From contig NZ_CATNLZ010000033.1 of the NCBI RefSeq assembly GCF_950101795.1, positions 387,824 to 428,377 on the forward strand: DNA of 40,554 bases. The letters run 5' to 3'. Shown here one piece after another: positions 8,451-16,536 of this stretch. Each line of letters opens with the position of its first letter. Within the stretch, counting starts at the first letter, position 1. This DNA comes from Nocardioides sp. T2.26MG-1. GTDB lineage: Bacteria; Actinomycetota; Actinomycetes; Propionibacteriales; Nocardioidaceae. Below the pieces are notes generated by a model that saw only the letters and a list, made by a program, of their open reading frames with translations, searched no databases and was not told the origin of the DNA. A program made the position numbers and the translations under genes.

Positions 8451-9746
8451 ATGCTCCCCTCCGTCCGGCGCCATGGCATGCTCCTGGCGCTCACGGCCGC
8501 CCTGCTCGCCGCGCTCGTCGTGACCGTCCCGGGCCAGACCGCGCAGGCCGCCGACGACAAGGGGCTGGTGAACGGGGCGATCAGGTTCCCGCAGCACGAC
8601 CAGCCGGGCCTGAAGATGCTGTGGTTCGACGAGAACTGGTCCTACGTCGGGCAGAAGGCACTGGGCCGGGTGGACGGCTACTCGATGTGGCTGGAGCCCG
8701 GCACCTACCACCTGCAGTTCGTCGACCAGCGTCCGGCGTACGACATCACGAAGTACGCCCCGACTGACATCCAGGTCACGGTGCGCGCCAGCGACATCAC
8801 GACCAGGGCCGTGACCATGCGGAAGGGTGCCGTGATCACCGGCACCGCCAAGGCCGGCGGCAAGGCGCTCGGCGGTGCCCGCCTGGTCGCCGCGAACACC
8901 GCCCGGCAGTCGTTCTCGACGACGGCGAACAGCAAGGGCCAGTTCGCGATCGGCGGGCTCCCCCAGGGGAGGTACTCCGTCTTCACCTACGACAAGCGCA
9001 AGGAGTGGGTCGGCAAGAGCGCGTGGGCCGGAGCCATCAAGCCCGGACAGGCGAAGAACCTCGCCATCCGGCTCGCCCAGCGCTCCGGCAGCATGACCGT
9101 CTACCTGTTCACCCCCGACGGCCGGCTGCGCACCACGACGCCGGTGACGATCACGAGCAACAAGACCGGGCAGTGGTGGACCGCGACCGCCCGGAGCGGG
9201 ACGGCCGTCTTCAAGGGGCTCTATCCCGGCGACTACACGCTGAAGTTCGACGGCGCGGGGGTCTGGTTCGCCCGGACCGGCGCCGTGCAGCGGGCGACCG
9301 TGAAGTCGGGGCAGATGGCGTTCGGCAAGTTCTCGATCTCCACGCGCGGTGGCTGGATCACCGGCAACCTGGTCGATCGCGGTGCCCCCGACGTCCCCCT
9401 CGACCCGCCGTACACCGGCGCGCGTGGAGCCCAGCTCCTCCTCCTCGACCAGGACGGCACCGAGATCGCGTCGGCCTACAGCACCGCCGACGGGAGTTTC
9501 ACCATCAACGGGCGGCTCGCCACCCAGGCCGGTCTCACGATCGTCGTGAACCCCGGCATCGACAGCGCCGGCTACATGCGTGGCGAGGGCTACTGCCAGT
9601 TCGACTCCGCCGACTTCACCGGGTTCGCGATCGCCACCGGGGAGGAGACGTACGTCGGCGACCTCTCGGTGCCGCGCACCCCGGACCAGCCGGACCCGGC
9701 GTGTGCGTCGGCGAACGCCGGCGCGAGGCACAGCGCCCGCCGCTGA
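8451..9746 (+). CDS. Secreted protein with carboxypeptidase-regulatory-like domains
   Basis: A 431-aa exported protein of unknown role. Residues 1-~34 form a signal peptide (RRHG, a Leu/Ala core, cleavage after AQA-A). The mature part contains repeated beta-sandwich modules of the carboxypeptidase-regulatory/SdrD-B-like kind. Examples are AVITGTAKAGGKALGGARLVAANTA with STTANSKGQFAIGGLPQGRYSVF (~125-185), then VTITSNKTGQWW with GLYPGDYTLKF (~225-270), then WITGNLVDRG with STADGSFTINGRL (~302-365). No membrane anchor or sorting signal is visible at the C-terminus. Such modules usually mediate adhesion or scaffold cell-surface enzymes. Independent promoter; convergent with the ketosteroid isomerase gene, leaving 6 bp between stops. 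Confidence 0.75.
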   Translation: MLPSVRRHGMLLALTAALLAALVVTVPGQTAQAADDKGLVNGAIRFPQHDQPGLKMLWFDENWSYVGQKALGRVDGYSMWLEPGTYHLQFVDQRPAYDITKYAPTDIQVTVRASDITTRAVTMRKGAVITGTAKAGGKALGGARLVAANTARQSFSTTANSKGQFAIGGLPQGRYSVFTYDKRKEWVGKSAWAGAIKPGQAKNLAIRLAQRSGSMTVYLFTPDGRLRTTTPVTITSNKTGQWWTATARSGTAVFKGLYPGDYTLKFDGAGVWFARTGAVQRATVKSGQMAFGKFSISTRGGWITGNLVDRGAPDVPLDPPYTGARGAQLLLLDQDGTEIASAYSTADGSFTINGRLATQAGLTIVVNPGIDSAGYMRGEGYCQFDSADFTGFAIATGEETYVGDLSVPRTPDQPDPACASANAGARHSARR

Positions 9747-9752
9747 CGTTGC

Positions 9753-10127
9753 TCAGCCGATCGTCATGTCCTCCTCGCCCCAATAGGCGCGCATGCTGGT
9801 GATCGAGCCGCCGTCGTCGAACACCATCACGTCGACCGGCGCGAGCGTGTAGGTCACACCGTCGGCGAGCGTCGCGACCTCGAAGTGGAAGGCAGCCTCG
9901 CCGCCCGCGATCCGCACGGCGAGCAGCCGGGTGCGCTGGTCGAGGCCCTCGAGGGTGGCGTAGAGCTCGCGGATCGCCGCGTGCCCGACGCGGGGCTCCG
10001 ACCCGACCGGGTCCTCGACGACCGCGTCCTCGGCGTACAGCGCGACGATCTCGTCGGCGGTCCCCGATCCCACCAGCTCGACGTAGCGGTCGACGACCTG
10101 CCGGATCTGCTCCCTGCTCGCGGCCAT
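9753..10127 (-). CDS. Steroid delta-isomerase (ketosteroid isomerase, SnoaL/NTF2 fold)
   Basis: It is expected to convert 3-oxo-delta5 steroids to conjugated delta4 steroids through a dienolate intermediate. The 124-aa protein has the length and catalytic set of bacterial ketosteroid isomerases: Tyr15 (DRYVEL), Asp39 in VEDPVGSEP and Asp99 in APVDVM, equivalent to Tyr14/Asp38/Asp99 of the Comamonas testosteroni enzyme. The VEDPVGSEPRxGxxAIRE(L/F)YA stretch is almost the same as in the Pseudomonas putida enzyme as I recall it. The ATG at 10127 has a GGAGG about 4 nt upstream; a longer in-frame extension lacks family similarity. A KstR-like palindrome lies just upstream. No other steroid-degradation gene is in the window. 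Confidence 0.85.
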   Translation of the reverse strand: MAASREQIRQVVDRYVELVGSGTADEIVALYAEDAVVEDPVGSEPRVGHAAIRELYATLEGLDQRTRLLAVRIAGGEAAFHFEVATLADGVTYTLAPVDVMVFDDGGSITSMRAYWGEEDMTIG

Positions 10128-10141
10128 CGGCCCTCCACTTC

Positions 10142-10155
10142 TAGAACATGTTCTC
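10142..10155 (-). promoter_or_regulatory. KstR-like operator upstream of ketosteroid isomerase
   Basis: The palindrome AGAACATGTTCT (10143-10154) within TAGAACATGTTCTC fits the KstR consensus TnnAACnnGTTnnA at all but the last base. It lies 15 nt upstream of the isomerase ATG. A possible -10 box, TACCGT (complement of 10167-10172), would put the palindrome just downstream of the transcription start, suitable for repression. Binding by KstR is an inference. Confidence 0.55.
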
Positions 10156-10198
10156 GTTGCGGGGACACGGTAGCGGCTCCACCCGCGCACCGTCTTCA

Positions 10199-10807
10199 AT
10201 GGGGCGCGTGGACCTCCTGCTCGCCTGGCCGCTGCCCGGCGCCCGCGACCTCGGCGCGCAGCTCGTGGCGGCGTACGCCCACCCCGACCGGCGCTACCAC
10301 GACACCCGGCACCTGACCGAGGTCCTCGACCGGGTGCACGAGCTCTCGGCGCAGGAGGAGGCCTTCGACCGGATGGCGGTCGTGCTGGCCGCGTGGTTCC
10401 ACGACGGCGTGTACGACGGGCGCCCCGACGCCGAGCGCCGGTCGGCGGCCTGGGCCGCCGAGGCGCTGCCCACCCTGGTCGAGCCCGAGGTGGTCGAGGA
10501 GGTCGTACGGCTGGTGCTGCTGACCGAGGGGCACCGGCCGGCCGCGGGCGACGACAACGGCGGCGCGCTGTGCGACGCGGACCTTGCGATCCTCGCGGCC
10601 CCCGAGGAGCGCTACGCCGAGTACACCGCCGCGGTCCGCGAGGAGTATGCCCACGTCCCCGACGACCTGTTCGCCCACGGTCGCGCCGCGGTCCTCCGCG
10701 ACCTGCTCGCCAAGCCGAACCTGTTCCACACCGCCTACGCCCGCGACTCCTGGGAGCAGGCCGCCCGGGCCAACGTGGAGCGCGAGCTGGCCGTCCTGGA
10801 GGGATAG
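10199..10807 (+). CDS. HD-domain metal-dependent phosphohydrolase-like protein
   Basis: A 202-aa protein of the predicted metal-dependent HD phosphohydrolase group (COG4339-like). The HD signature is visible as RRYHDTRHL (31-39), then AAWFHDGVYDG (65-75) with the His-Asp doublet at 68-69, and CDADLAIL further on (~143). The substrate is unknown; nucleotide phosphate hydrolysis is the generic expectation. The ATG at 10199 is chosen; a GTG at 10208 is also possible and no good ribosome binding site separates them. The TAG stop (10805-10807) lies within the left arm of a large palindromic repeat. Divergent from the isomerase gene, convergent with the DUF4031 gene. Confidence 0.8.
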   Translation: MGRVDLLLAWPLPGARDLGAQLVAAYAHPDRRYHDTRHLTEVLDRVHELSAQEEAFDRMAVVLAAWFHDGVYDGRPDAERRSAAWAAEALPTLVEPEVVEEVVRLVLLTEGHRPAAGDDNGGALCDADLAILAAPEERYAEYTAAVREEYAHVPDDLFAHGRAAVLRDLLAKPNLFHTAYARDSWEQAARANVERELAVLEG

Positions 10808-10866
10808 TCCCTGACGAACGGGCCCCGTGGAAGCGTTCCCATGGGGCCCGTTCGTCAGGGACTACC
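10803..10866. repeat. Palindromic repeat element, copy A (intergenic)
   Basis: Perfect 22-nt arms (10805-10826 and 10843-10864) begin TAGTCCCTGACGAACGGG and surround a partly self-complementary centre. The left arm holds the TAG of the HD gene and the right arm the TGA of the DUF4031 gene. Two further copies occur inside coding sequences at 23357-23419 and 33443-33508. In this location it could act as a bidirectional terminator, though it lacks T runs. Confidence 0.9.
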
Positions 10867-11118
10867 GTGCTTGCGCCGCCGCAGACCTGCAGCGACCAGC
10901 CGCCGCACCAGCTCGCGCGAGGACACCGGGGTGGCGCCGGCGGCGACCACGTCGTCGTACCTCTCCGCCGGCACGTCGTAGTGGTCGCGGTCGAAACCGC
11001 GGGACGGGATGCCGAGCGCGGCGGCGAACGCGTGCAGCTCGGCGTAGGACTCGTCGCTGGCCAGGTGCGACCACAGCCGGCCGTGGCCCGCCGCGTTGGG
11101 CGGGTCGATGAGGATCAT
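10855..11118 (-). CDS. DUF4031 domain protein
   Basis: An 87-aa protein of the DUF4031 family, whose function is not known. Visible family features are MILIDPPNAAGHGRLWSHLASD at the start, the ASDESYAELHAFAAALG helix and the RGFDRDHYDVPAERYDDVVAAGA segment, then a basic C-terminal helix with a run of Arg/Lys. Its ATG overlaps the cutC stop by 4 nt, so the two are translationally coupled. The stop TGA and the last residues (HGSP) come from the right arm of palindromic repeat copy A, suggesting the original C-terminus was changed by that insertion. Confidence 0.8.
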   Translation of the reverse strand: MILIDPPNAAGHGRLWSHLASDESYAELHAFAAALGIPSRGFDRDHYDVPAERYDDVVAAGATPVSSRELVRRLVAAGLRRRKHGSP

Positions 11119-11837
11119 CCGGCGGCGCGGGCCTGCTCGTGGCGGACGGCGTCGTCGAGCAGCAGCCGCCAGGACCGCACGTGCCCGGCATCGACGAACG
11201 CCTTGTACGACGCACCCGGCCGCGCCTGGGGACCCACGTGGAACTGGCGCACCCCGGCGCGCACGAACCACGGCACGTGCTCGGCCACCAGCCCGCCACC
11301 GGGGATCAGCAGCCGCGCGACCGTGGCGTCGGAGGAGGCCAGCGCCAGCAGCTCGTCGTAGCCGGCGTCGAGGCCGCGCGGCGAGCCCGCCGAGCGGACG
11401 CCGACCAGGCCGGGCAGGTCGAGCAGGTAGCGCCACGAGCGGCGCAGGTCGAGGGTGTCGTCGATGGCGCGCCCGAAGGTCCACGGCACGCCCGGCAGCG
11501 CTGCCGCGACGTGCGCGCACACCTCGCGGTCGACCTCGAGGTCGGCGTCGAGGAAGCCGAACGAGACGCCGGCCGCACCACACCCGACGTAGTCCTCGGC
11601 CAGGCCGACCAGTCGGGTCAGCTCCCCGCCGGTGGTGGTCCAGCTGTCGTTGAGCCGGAGCAGCACGAACACCGGCAGCTCGCTCTCGCGGGCGACCGCC
11701 GAGACCAGCGCGGGCTCGGGCGAGGTCGCCGGCGAGGTCGCGCGGGAGACCAGGTGCAGCCGGTCGGCACCGCCCTCGGCGGCGCCCGGCACGTCCCGCG
11801 GGTCGAGCACCGTGACCTCGAGCAGCGCCTCGCTCAT
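11115..11837 (-). CDS. cutC: CutC family protein (copper homeostasis)
   Basis: A 240-aa TIM-barrel protein of the CutC family, historically linked to copper tolerance in E. coli, though the biochemical role is unsettled. Family features are LEVTVLDPRDVPGAAEGGADRLHLVS at the N-terminus (the usual start is E-x-C-V.. with AxxGGADRIELC), VFVLLRLNDSW for the R-P-R/M segment, GVSFGFLDADLEVD (normally FG(V/A)L..DG.ID), GVPWTFGRAIDD (normally TFHRA.D) and LLIPGGGLVAEHVP. The actinobacterial form diverges at several conserved positions, for example LRLND where PR is usual. Translationally coupled to the DUF4031 gene. Start at the ATG giving MSEALLEVT. Confidence 0.82.
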   Translation of the reverse strand: MSEALLEVTVLDPRDVPGAAEGGADRLHLVSRATSPATSPEPALVSAVARESELPVFVLLRLNDSWTTTGGELTRLVGLAEDYVGCGAAGVSFGFLDADLEVDREVCAHVAAALPGVPWTFGRAIDDTLDLRRSWRYLLDLPGLVGVRSAGSPRGLDAGYDELLALASSDATVARLLIPGGGLVAEHVPWFVRAGVRQFHVGPQARPGASYKAFVDAGHVRSWRLLLDDAVRHEQARAAG

Positions 11838-11911
11838 GGGCGCATCGTAGGCCCGCACCGGCCCCCGATTCGGGAGCCGCGCGCTATGACCGCCGGGGCA
11901 TGATGGGGGGC

Positions 11912-12256
11912 ATGGACAACGCCCTGCTGTTCGACGCGCGTGCTCGGGTGCTCGCCGACCTGCAGGCCCGCAACCACGCGACGGCTGCGGCGGTCTCGGC
12001 CCTCGAGGACGCGGTCGCCCAGCGCAAGTGGTGGGCGGAGCAGTGGCCGGAGGGCGAGCAGTACGTCGCCGGCCTGGTCGCCCAGGACGTGCAGGACGCG
12101 CTGTTCGAGAGCGTCGGCCGCTGGCCGGTCTGCCACGACTGCGGCGAGGACGCACCCGTGCACGCGCTCTACATCCAGCCCGACCTCGGCGGCCCCGACC
12201 CGGTGTGGGTGTGCGAGGAGAGCGGCGACGTCATCGCGCCGCTCGGCGGGCTCTGA
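11912..12256 (+). CDS. Small conserved protein with CxxC, unknown function
   Basis: A 114-aa protein I do not recognise. The N-terminal 70 residues look helical (ARARVLADLQARNHA, ALEDAVAQRKWWAEQWPEG). The C-terminal part carries Cys74-x2-Cys77 (VCHDCGED) and a third Cys at 101 in VWVCEES, with His85 between, which together could bind zinc. Three closely spaced in-frame ATGs exist; 11912 is chosen because it follows a G-rich GGGGGG. Its stop lies 4 bp from the stop of the convergent GntR gene. Confidence 0.65.
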   Translation: MDNALLFDARARVLADLQARNHATAAAVSALEDAVAQRKWWAEQWPEGEQYVAGLVAQDVQDALFESVGRWPVCHDCGEDAPVHALYIQPDLGGPDPVWVCEESGDVIAPLGGL

Positions 12257-12260
12257 CCCG

Positions 12261-12980
12261 TCAGGACTCGGACCCGACCTGGATCCACATCGTGAACCGG
12301 TCGGCCCGGTAGACGGTGCGGGACACCTCGACGACCTTCTCCCCCGCGAGCGCCCGGCGCGAGTGGCGCAGCACCGGGGTGCCCGTGGCGATCTCGAGCA
12401 GGTTGCCCTCGTCCTCGGTCGCGACGTCGGCGTTGATCGAGTCCTCGGCCCACGTCGGGCGGAGCCCGCGCGCGTCGAGCGAGTCGTAGAGGCTGGTCGG
12501 CATGCCGCTCTGGAGGAAGCCGGGGATCAGCACCTCGTTGAGGTAGGCGTCCTCGATGCACATCGGCTGGCTGTCCGCGCGCCGGAGGCGGCGCCAGTGG
12601 ATCACGGCGTCCCCCTCGGTGACGTTGAGAGCCCGCGCCACCCCGGGCCCGGCCTGCTCGCGCCGCGCGAGGAGGGTCTGAGACTCGGCCAGCAGGCCAC
12701 GACGCGACATCTCCTCGGTGTAGCTCGTCAGCCGGCTCGCGGCCCGCCGCGGACGGGCCACGAAGGTGCCCCGTCCCGGGATCCGCTCGAGGAGGCCCTC
12801 GACCACGAGGGCATCCATCGCTTGCCTCACCGTCATGCGGGCGACCCCGAACCGATGCACCAGCTCACGCTCAGACGGTGCAGGTGAACCGGGTGCCGCC
12901 CCCGTGACGAGAGTGCGCACGTACTCACGCACCTGAACGTGCTTCAGAGCACGCCCCTCAGTCACCAGCAACTCGTCCAC
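12261..12980 (-). CDS. GntR/HutC-family regulator with UTRA domain (DasR-like)
   Basis: A 239-aa transcription factor. An N-terminal GntR winged helix (~13-78) contains PSERELVHRFGVARMTVRQAMDAL, followed by LLERIPGRGTFVARP, the typical end of the wing. The UTRA effector domain (~85-235) begins RLTSYTEEMSRRGL and has IHWRRLRRADSQPMCIEDAYL and VSRTVYRADRFTMWIQV. The whole resembles DasR/NagR regulators, whose ligands are amino-sugar phosphates; that ligand is only an inference here as no sugar genes are adjacent. It may control the divergent ABC exporter. GTG start at 12980 is supported by TACAGT 7 nt upstream. Confidence 0.88.
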   Translation of the reverse strand: MDELLVTEGRALKHVQVREYVRTLVTGAAPGSPAPSERELVHRFGVARMTVRQAMDALVVEGLLERIPGRGTFVARPRRAASRLTSYTEEMSRRGLLAESQTLLARREQAGPGVARALNVTEGDAVIHWRRLRRADSQPMCIEDAYLNEVLIPGFLQSGMPTSLYDSLDARGLRPTWAEDSINADVATEDEGNLLEIATGTPVLRHSRRALAGEKVVEVSRTVYRADRFTMWIQVGSES

Positions 12981-12987
12981 AGAGGGA

Positions 12988-12993
12988 ACTGTA
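12988..12993 (-). promoter_or_regulatory. -10 box of leaderless gntR mRNA
   Basis: TACAGT on the minus strand, then 7 nt to the GTG at 12980. The rest of the divergent region up to 13171 shows no clear dyad or gene; no TAnnnT box is evident directly before the ABC ATPase start. Confidence 0.5.
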
Positions 12994-13171
12994 GGCAGAC
13001 AACGGCCCCCGCGTCCCCAGATCGGCGGGAACAGCGTGGACTCGAGAGACCGATCCCGAGAGATCCGTCGCGTGTCGGGCCCTCCTCTGCAGCAATCGCG
13101 CGAAGTACCACGGGCAGGCTCAGGGGTGTCCCCGATGGCGGGCGTCGACGACCTTCCGGCAGGCTGCTGCC

Positions 13172-13945
13172 ATGACCGTCACGTCCCCTGCCGACACCCC
13201 CGCGGCGCGCACCGTCGACCTGCACAAGACCTACGGCTCCGGTGACTCCGCCGTGCACGCCCTGGCCGGGGTGAGCCTCGACCTCGAGACGGGCCGGTTC
13301 ACGGCGATCATGGGCCCCTCCGGCTCGGGGAAGTCCACGCTCATGCACTGCATGGCCGCCCTCGACACCCCGTCCGGCGGCACCGTCGAGGTGGCCGGGA
13401 CCGACCTCGGCCGACTCAAGGACAAGGACCTGACGGCACTGCGCCGGGAGCGGATCGGGTTCGTCTTCCAGGCGTTCAACCTGATCCCGACGCTCACCGC
13501 GTTGGAGAACATCCTTCTTCCGCTGAACCTCGCCGGCCGCAAGCCCGACCAGCAGTGGCTCGACACCGTGATCGACGCGGTCGGGCTGCGCGACCGGCTC
13601 GGCCACCGGCCCGCGGAGCTGTCCGGCGGACAGCAGCAGCGCGTGGCCTGCGCCCGGGCCCTGGCCAGCCAGCCCTCGATCGTCTTCGCGGACGAGCCCA
13701 CCGGCAATCTCGACAGCACGTCGGGAGCCGAGGTGCTCGCGTTCCTGCGGCGCAGTGTGGACGACTTCGGCCAGACGGTCGTGATGGTCACCCACGACGC
13801 CGTCGCCGCGTCGTACTGCGACCGTGTGGTGTTCCTCGCCGACGGCCTGGTGGTCGACGAGATCCAGAGCCCGCAGCGCGAGCAGATCCTCGAGCACATG
13901 ACCCGTCTGCAAGAGCTGGCGGCGGCCCGCAGCACCCGGGCCTGA
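13172..13945 (+). CDS. ABC transporter ATP-binding protein, MacB/LolD type
   Basis: The 257-aa ATPase subunit powers a MacB-type mechanotransmission ABC system together with the FtsX-like permease encoded 10 nt downstream. Motifs visible: Walker A GPSGSGKST (48-56), Q-loop Gln100 (FVFQAFNL), signature LSGGQQQR (150-157), Walker B IVFADEP (170-176) followed by TGNLDS, and the H-switch His in VMVTHD. Family members export lipoproteins, peptides or antibiotics, or act on cell-wall enzymes; the substrate here is unknown. The ATG at 13172 gives a normal N-terminus. Confidence 0.93.
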   Translation: MTVTSPADTPAARTVDLHKTYGSGDSAVHALAGVSLDLETGRFTAIMGPSGSGKSTLMHCMAALDTPSGGTVEVAGTDLGRLKDKDLTALRRERIGFVFQAFNLIPTLTALENILLPLNLAGRKPDQQWLDTVIDAVGLRDRLGHRPAELSGGQQQRVACARALASQPSIVFADEPTGNLDSTSGAEVLAFLRRSVDDFGQTVVMVTHDAVAASYCDRVVFLADGLVVDEIQSPQREQILEHMTRLQELAAARSTRA

Positions 13946-13955
13946 GGGGCGCGAC

Positions 13956-16496
13956 GTGTTCAAGCTGACCCTGCGCAACCTGTTCGCCCGCAAGGTGCGA
14001 CTGGTGATGAGCGGCCTGGCGATCGTGCTGGGCGTGGCATTCCTGTCGGGTGTCCTCGTCTTCAGCAACGGCCTGTCGTCGACCTTCGACAGCATCATCT
14101 ACAGCTCCACCCCGGACGGCGTGGTGCGCGCCGAGCAGACGGCGTCGTTCGATGCGGGCGGCGCCACGACGACGCAGACCATCTCGCCCGAGGCGGTCGA
14201 CCAGCTCGCCGCGCTCCCGGAGGTCGGCCGCGCGGACGGCGATGTCGTCGGCGTCGGGATGAGCCTGCTCGCCTCCGACGGCACCCTGGTCGGTGGCACG
14301 GGTGCGCCGACGCTGGCCTTCAACCACACCGACGGGCCCAACATGGCGGGCGAGCCGCCGATGCTGCTGAGCAGCGGCCGCTGGCCGACCGCGCCCGACG
14401 AGATCGTCCTCGACGACGCGGCCGCCGACCACGGCGACTACGCGCTCGGCGACGAGGTGAAGCTGCTCGCGCCGTTCGGCGAGTCCGAGCGCACGGCGAC
14501 CCTGGTCGGCACCGCCGAGTTCAACGGCGGTGGTACGGCGGGTGCGACCCTGCTCGTGTTCAGCACCGAGGGCGCCCAGAACCTCTTCCTGGACGGCGCC
14601 GATGCCTTCCATCAGGTGTCGTTGACCGCCGCCGACGGCGTCACCCAGGAGGAGCTGGCGGACGCCGCCGCGACGGTGGCGCCCGAGGGCTTCGAGGCCG
14701 TCACCGGCGACCAGGTCGCGGAGGAGTCGCAGGACGCCGTCGGTCAGTTCCTCGACGTGATCTCCACGTTCCTGCTGGTGTTCGCGATCATCGCGGTGAT
14801 CGTCGGTGGGTTCATCATCGTCAACACCTTCACGATCCTCGTGGCTCAGCGCAGCCGCGAGCTGGCGCTGCTGCGCGCCCTCGGCGCCGCGCGCCGCCAG
14901 GTCACCCAGTCCGTGCTGCTCGAGGCCATCCTCATGTCGACCCTGGCCGCCACGATCGGCATCGGCCTCGGCTGGCTGCTGGCCCGCGGGCTGGCCGCGC
15001 TGTTCCGAGCGGTCGGGCTCGACATCGCGAGCGACGCGTTGACGCTCGACGCGCAGTCGGTGGTCATCAGCTACGCCGTCGGCGTCGGCGTCACCCTGGT
15101 CGCTGCCTTCCTGCCGGCCCGGCGCGCCGGCAAGGTCGCGCCGGTCGCCGCGATGCGAGCCGACTCGGCGCCCGTGAGCGGCTCGCTCCGCCGCCGCACG
15201 ATCATCGGCGGAGCGCTCATGGCCGTCGGCGTCGGGTTCGCGGTCGTCGGTGTCGTCGGCGGGCCGGGGCCCGACGCGCTCTGGGTCGGCATCGCCGCGG
15301 CGATCTGGATCCTGACCGCGGCCGGGATCAGCTCGGTGATCGGCCGTCCGGTGCTGGTGCTGTGCCGAGGCGTCTTCGGCCGGCTGTTCGGCGCCACGGG
15401 CCGGCTGGCGGGCGAGAACGCGCTGCGCGACCCCCGGCGTACGGGCGCGACCGCGTCGGCGCTGATGATCGGCCTCGCGCTGGTCTCCTGCATCGGCGTG
15501 CTCGCCGCGTCCCTCAACTCGTCGGTCGACGACGTCGTGGACGAGCAGTTCACCGCCGACTTCCTGGTGCAGAGCACCAACTTCCTCCCGTTCACCACGG
15601 CGGTCGGTGACGACCTGGAGAAGGTCGACGGCGTGGCGACGGTGAGCCGGCAGCAGTGGACCGCCGCCCAGGTGGGCGACTCCACGGTCTTCGTGACCGG
15701 CAACGACGACGCCTTCAACAACATCTACGACCTCTCCGTCGTCGACGGCCGCCAGGACGTGCAGGGCAACGAGGCGGTGGTGTCGGACGGATTCGCCGCG
15801 GACCACGACCTGTTGGTCGGCTCGCCGCTGAAGCTGATGTTCCTCGCCGGCAAGACGCTCGACCTCGAGGTCGCCGGGATCATCGAGGGCAGCGAGGTGA
15901 CCGGGGACGTCAGCGTGCCGCTCGACCTGCTCGCCGAGGTCGGGGTGCCGCGCCAGGACACCAGCCTCAGCATCATGCTCGAGCCGGGCGCCGACGCGGT
16001 GGCGGTCGGCAAGGACCTGGACAAGGCGGCGGAGTCGACGCCGGTCGTGGCGGTCTACGACAAGCAGGAGTTCGCCGAGTCGATCCGCGACCAGGTCAAC
16101 CAGCTGCTCTACATGATCTACGGCCTGCTGGCGCTGGCGATCGTGATCGCCGTGATCGGCATCGTGAACACGCTCGGCCTCTCCGTCATCGAGCGCACCC
16201 GGGAGATCGGCCTGCTCCGCGCGATCGGCATGAGCCGGAAGCGCCTACGGCGGATGATCACCCTGGAGTCCGTCGCCATCGCGGTCCTCGGCGCGGTCCT
16301 CGGCATGGCGCTCGGCCTGGTGATCGGCGTGCTGCTGCGGCAGTCGCTGAAGGACGACCTGACCAGCCTGGGGCTGCCGTTGAGCCAGCTGCTGGTGTTC
16401 CTCGTGGTCGCCGTCGTGGTCGGCGTCCTCGCCGCGATCCTCCCCGCCGTCCGGGCCTCGCGGCTCAACGTCCTGGAGGCGATCGCCACCGAATAG
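13956..16496 (+). CDS. ABC transporter permease, FtsX-like, duplicated
   Basis: An 846-aa permease for the preceding ATPase. A first membrane segment (~18-38, LAIVLGVAFLSGVLVFS) leads to a large extracytoplasmic MacB-PCD-like domain (~40-255), then an FtsX module starting near 262 (FLDVISTFLLVFAIIAVIVGGFIIVN) with RSRELALLRALGAARRQV as its cytoplasmic coupling loop. A second set follows: membrane segments around 415-470 and 500-520, a second extracytoplasmic domain (~525-715) and a terminal FtsX module with ERTREIGLLRAIGMSRKRL. The duplicated form is common for actinobacterial single-gene permeases. GTG start 10 nt after the ATPase stop; same operon. An SOS box starts 4 nt after its stop. Confidence 0.92.
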   Translation: MFKLTLRNLFARKVRLVMSGLAIVLGVAFLSGVLVFSNGLSSTFDSIIYSSTPDGVVRAEQTASFDAGGATTTQTISPEAVDQLAALPEVGRADGDVVGVGMSLLASDGTLVGGTGAPTLAFNHTDGPNMAGEPPMLLSSGRWPTAPDEIVLDDAAADHGDYALGDEVKLLAPFGESERTATLVGTAEFNGGGTAGATLLVFSTEGAQNLFLDGADAFHQVSLTAADGVTQEELADAAATVAPEGFEAVTGDQVAEESQDAVGQFLDVISTFLLVFAIIAVIVGGFIIVNTFTILVAQRSRELALLRALGAARRQVTQSVLLEAILMSTLAATIGIGLGWLLARGLAALFRAVGLDIASDALTLDAQSVVISYAVGVGVTLVAAFLPARRAGKVAPVAAMRADSAPVSGSLRRRTIIGGALMAVGVGFAVVGVVGGPGPDALWVGIAAAIWILTAAGISSVIGRPVLVLCRGVFGRLFGATGRLAGENALRDPRRTGATASALMIGLALVSCIGVLAASLNSSVDDVVDEQFTADFLVQSTNFLPFTTAVGDDLEKVDGVATVSRQQWTAAQVGDSTVFVTGNDDAFNNIYDLSVVDGRQDVQGNEAVVSDGFAADHDLLVGSPLKLMFLAGKTLDLEVAGIIEGSEVTGDVSVPLDLLAEVGVPRQDTSLSIMLEPGADAVAVGKDLDKAAESTPVVAVYDKQEFAESIRDQVNQLLYMIYGLLALAIVIAVIGIVNTLGLSVIERTREIGLLRAIGMSRKRLRRMITLESVAIAVLGAVLGMALGLVIGVLLRQSLKDDLTSLGLPLSQLLVFLVVAVVVGVLAAILPAVRASRLNVLEAIATE

Positions 16497-16499
16497 GCC

Positions 16500-16515
16500 T
16501 CGAACATCTGTTCGA
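16500..16515. promoter_or_regulatory. LexA/SOS box upstream of AlkB-like gene
   Basis: TCGAACATCTGTTCGA is a full match to the Gram-positive/actinobacterial SOS-box pattern TCGAAC-N4-GTTCGA. It sits 8 bp upstream of the -10 box TATGCT (16524-16529), so LexA bound here would block the promoter. Confidence 0.88.
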
Positions 16516-16523
16516 TCTCGGCG

Positions 16524-16529
16524 TATGCT
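16524..16529 (+). promoter_or_regulatory. -10 box of leaderless AlkB-like gene
   Basis: TATGCT followed by 7 nt and the ATG at 16537. This makes the in-frame ATG at 16525, which overlaps the -10 box, unlikely to be the start. Confidence 0.6.
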
Positions 16530-16536
16530 CGAGTCC

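Noticed and set aside
12981..13171. DasR-type dre operator in the gntR/ABC divergent region
   Set aside because: I looked for ACTGGTCTAGACCAGT-like sequences and found only weak half-sites.
13036..13245. Small open frame upstream of the ABC ATPase
   Set aside because: It overlaps the ATPase start in another frame and shows no conserved features or ribosome binding site.
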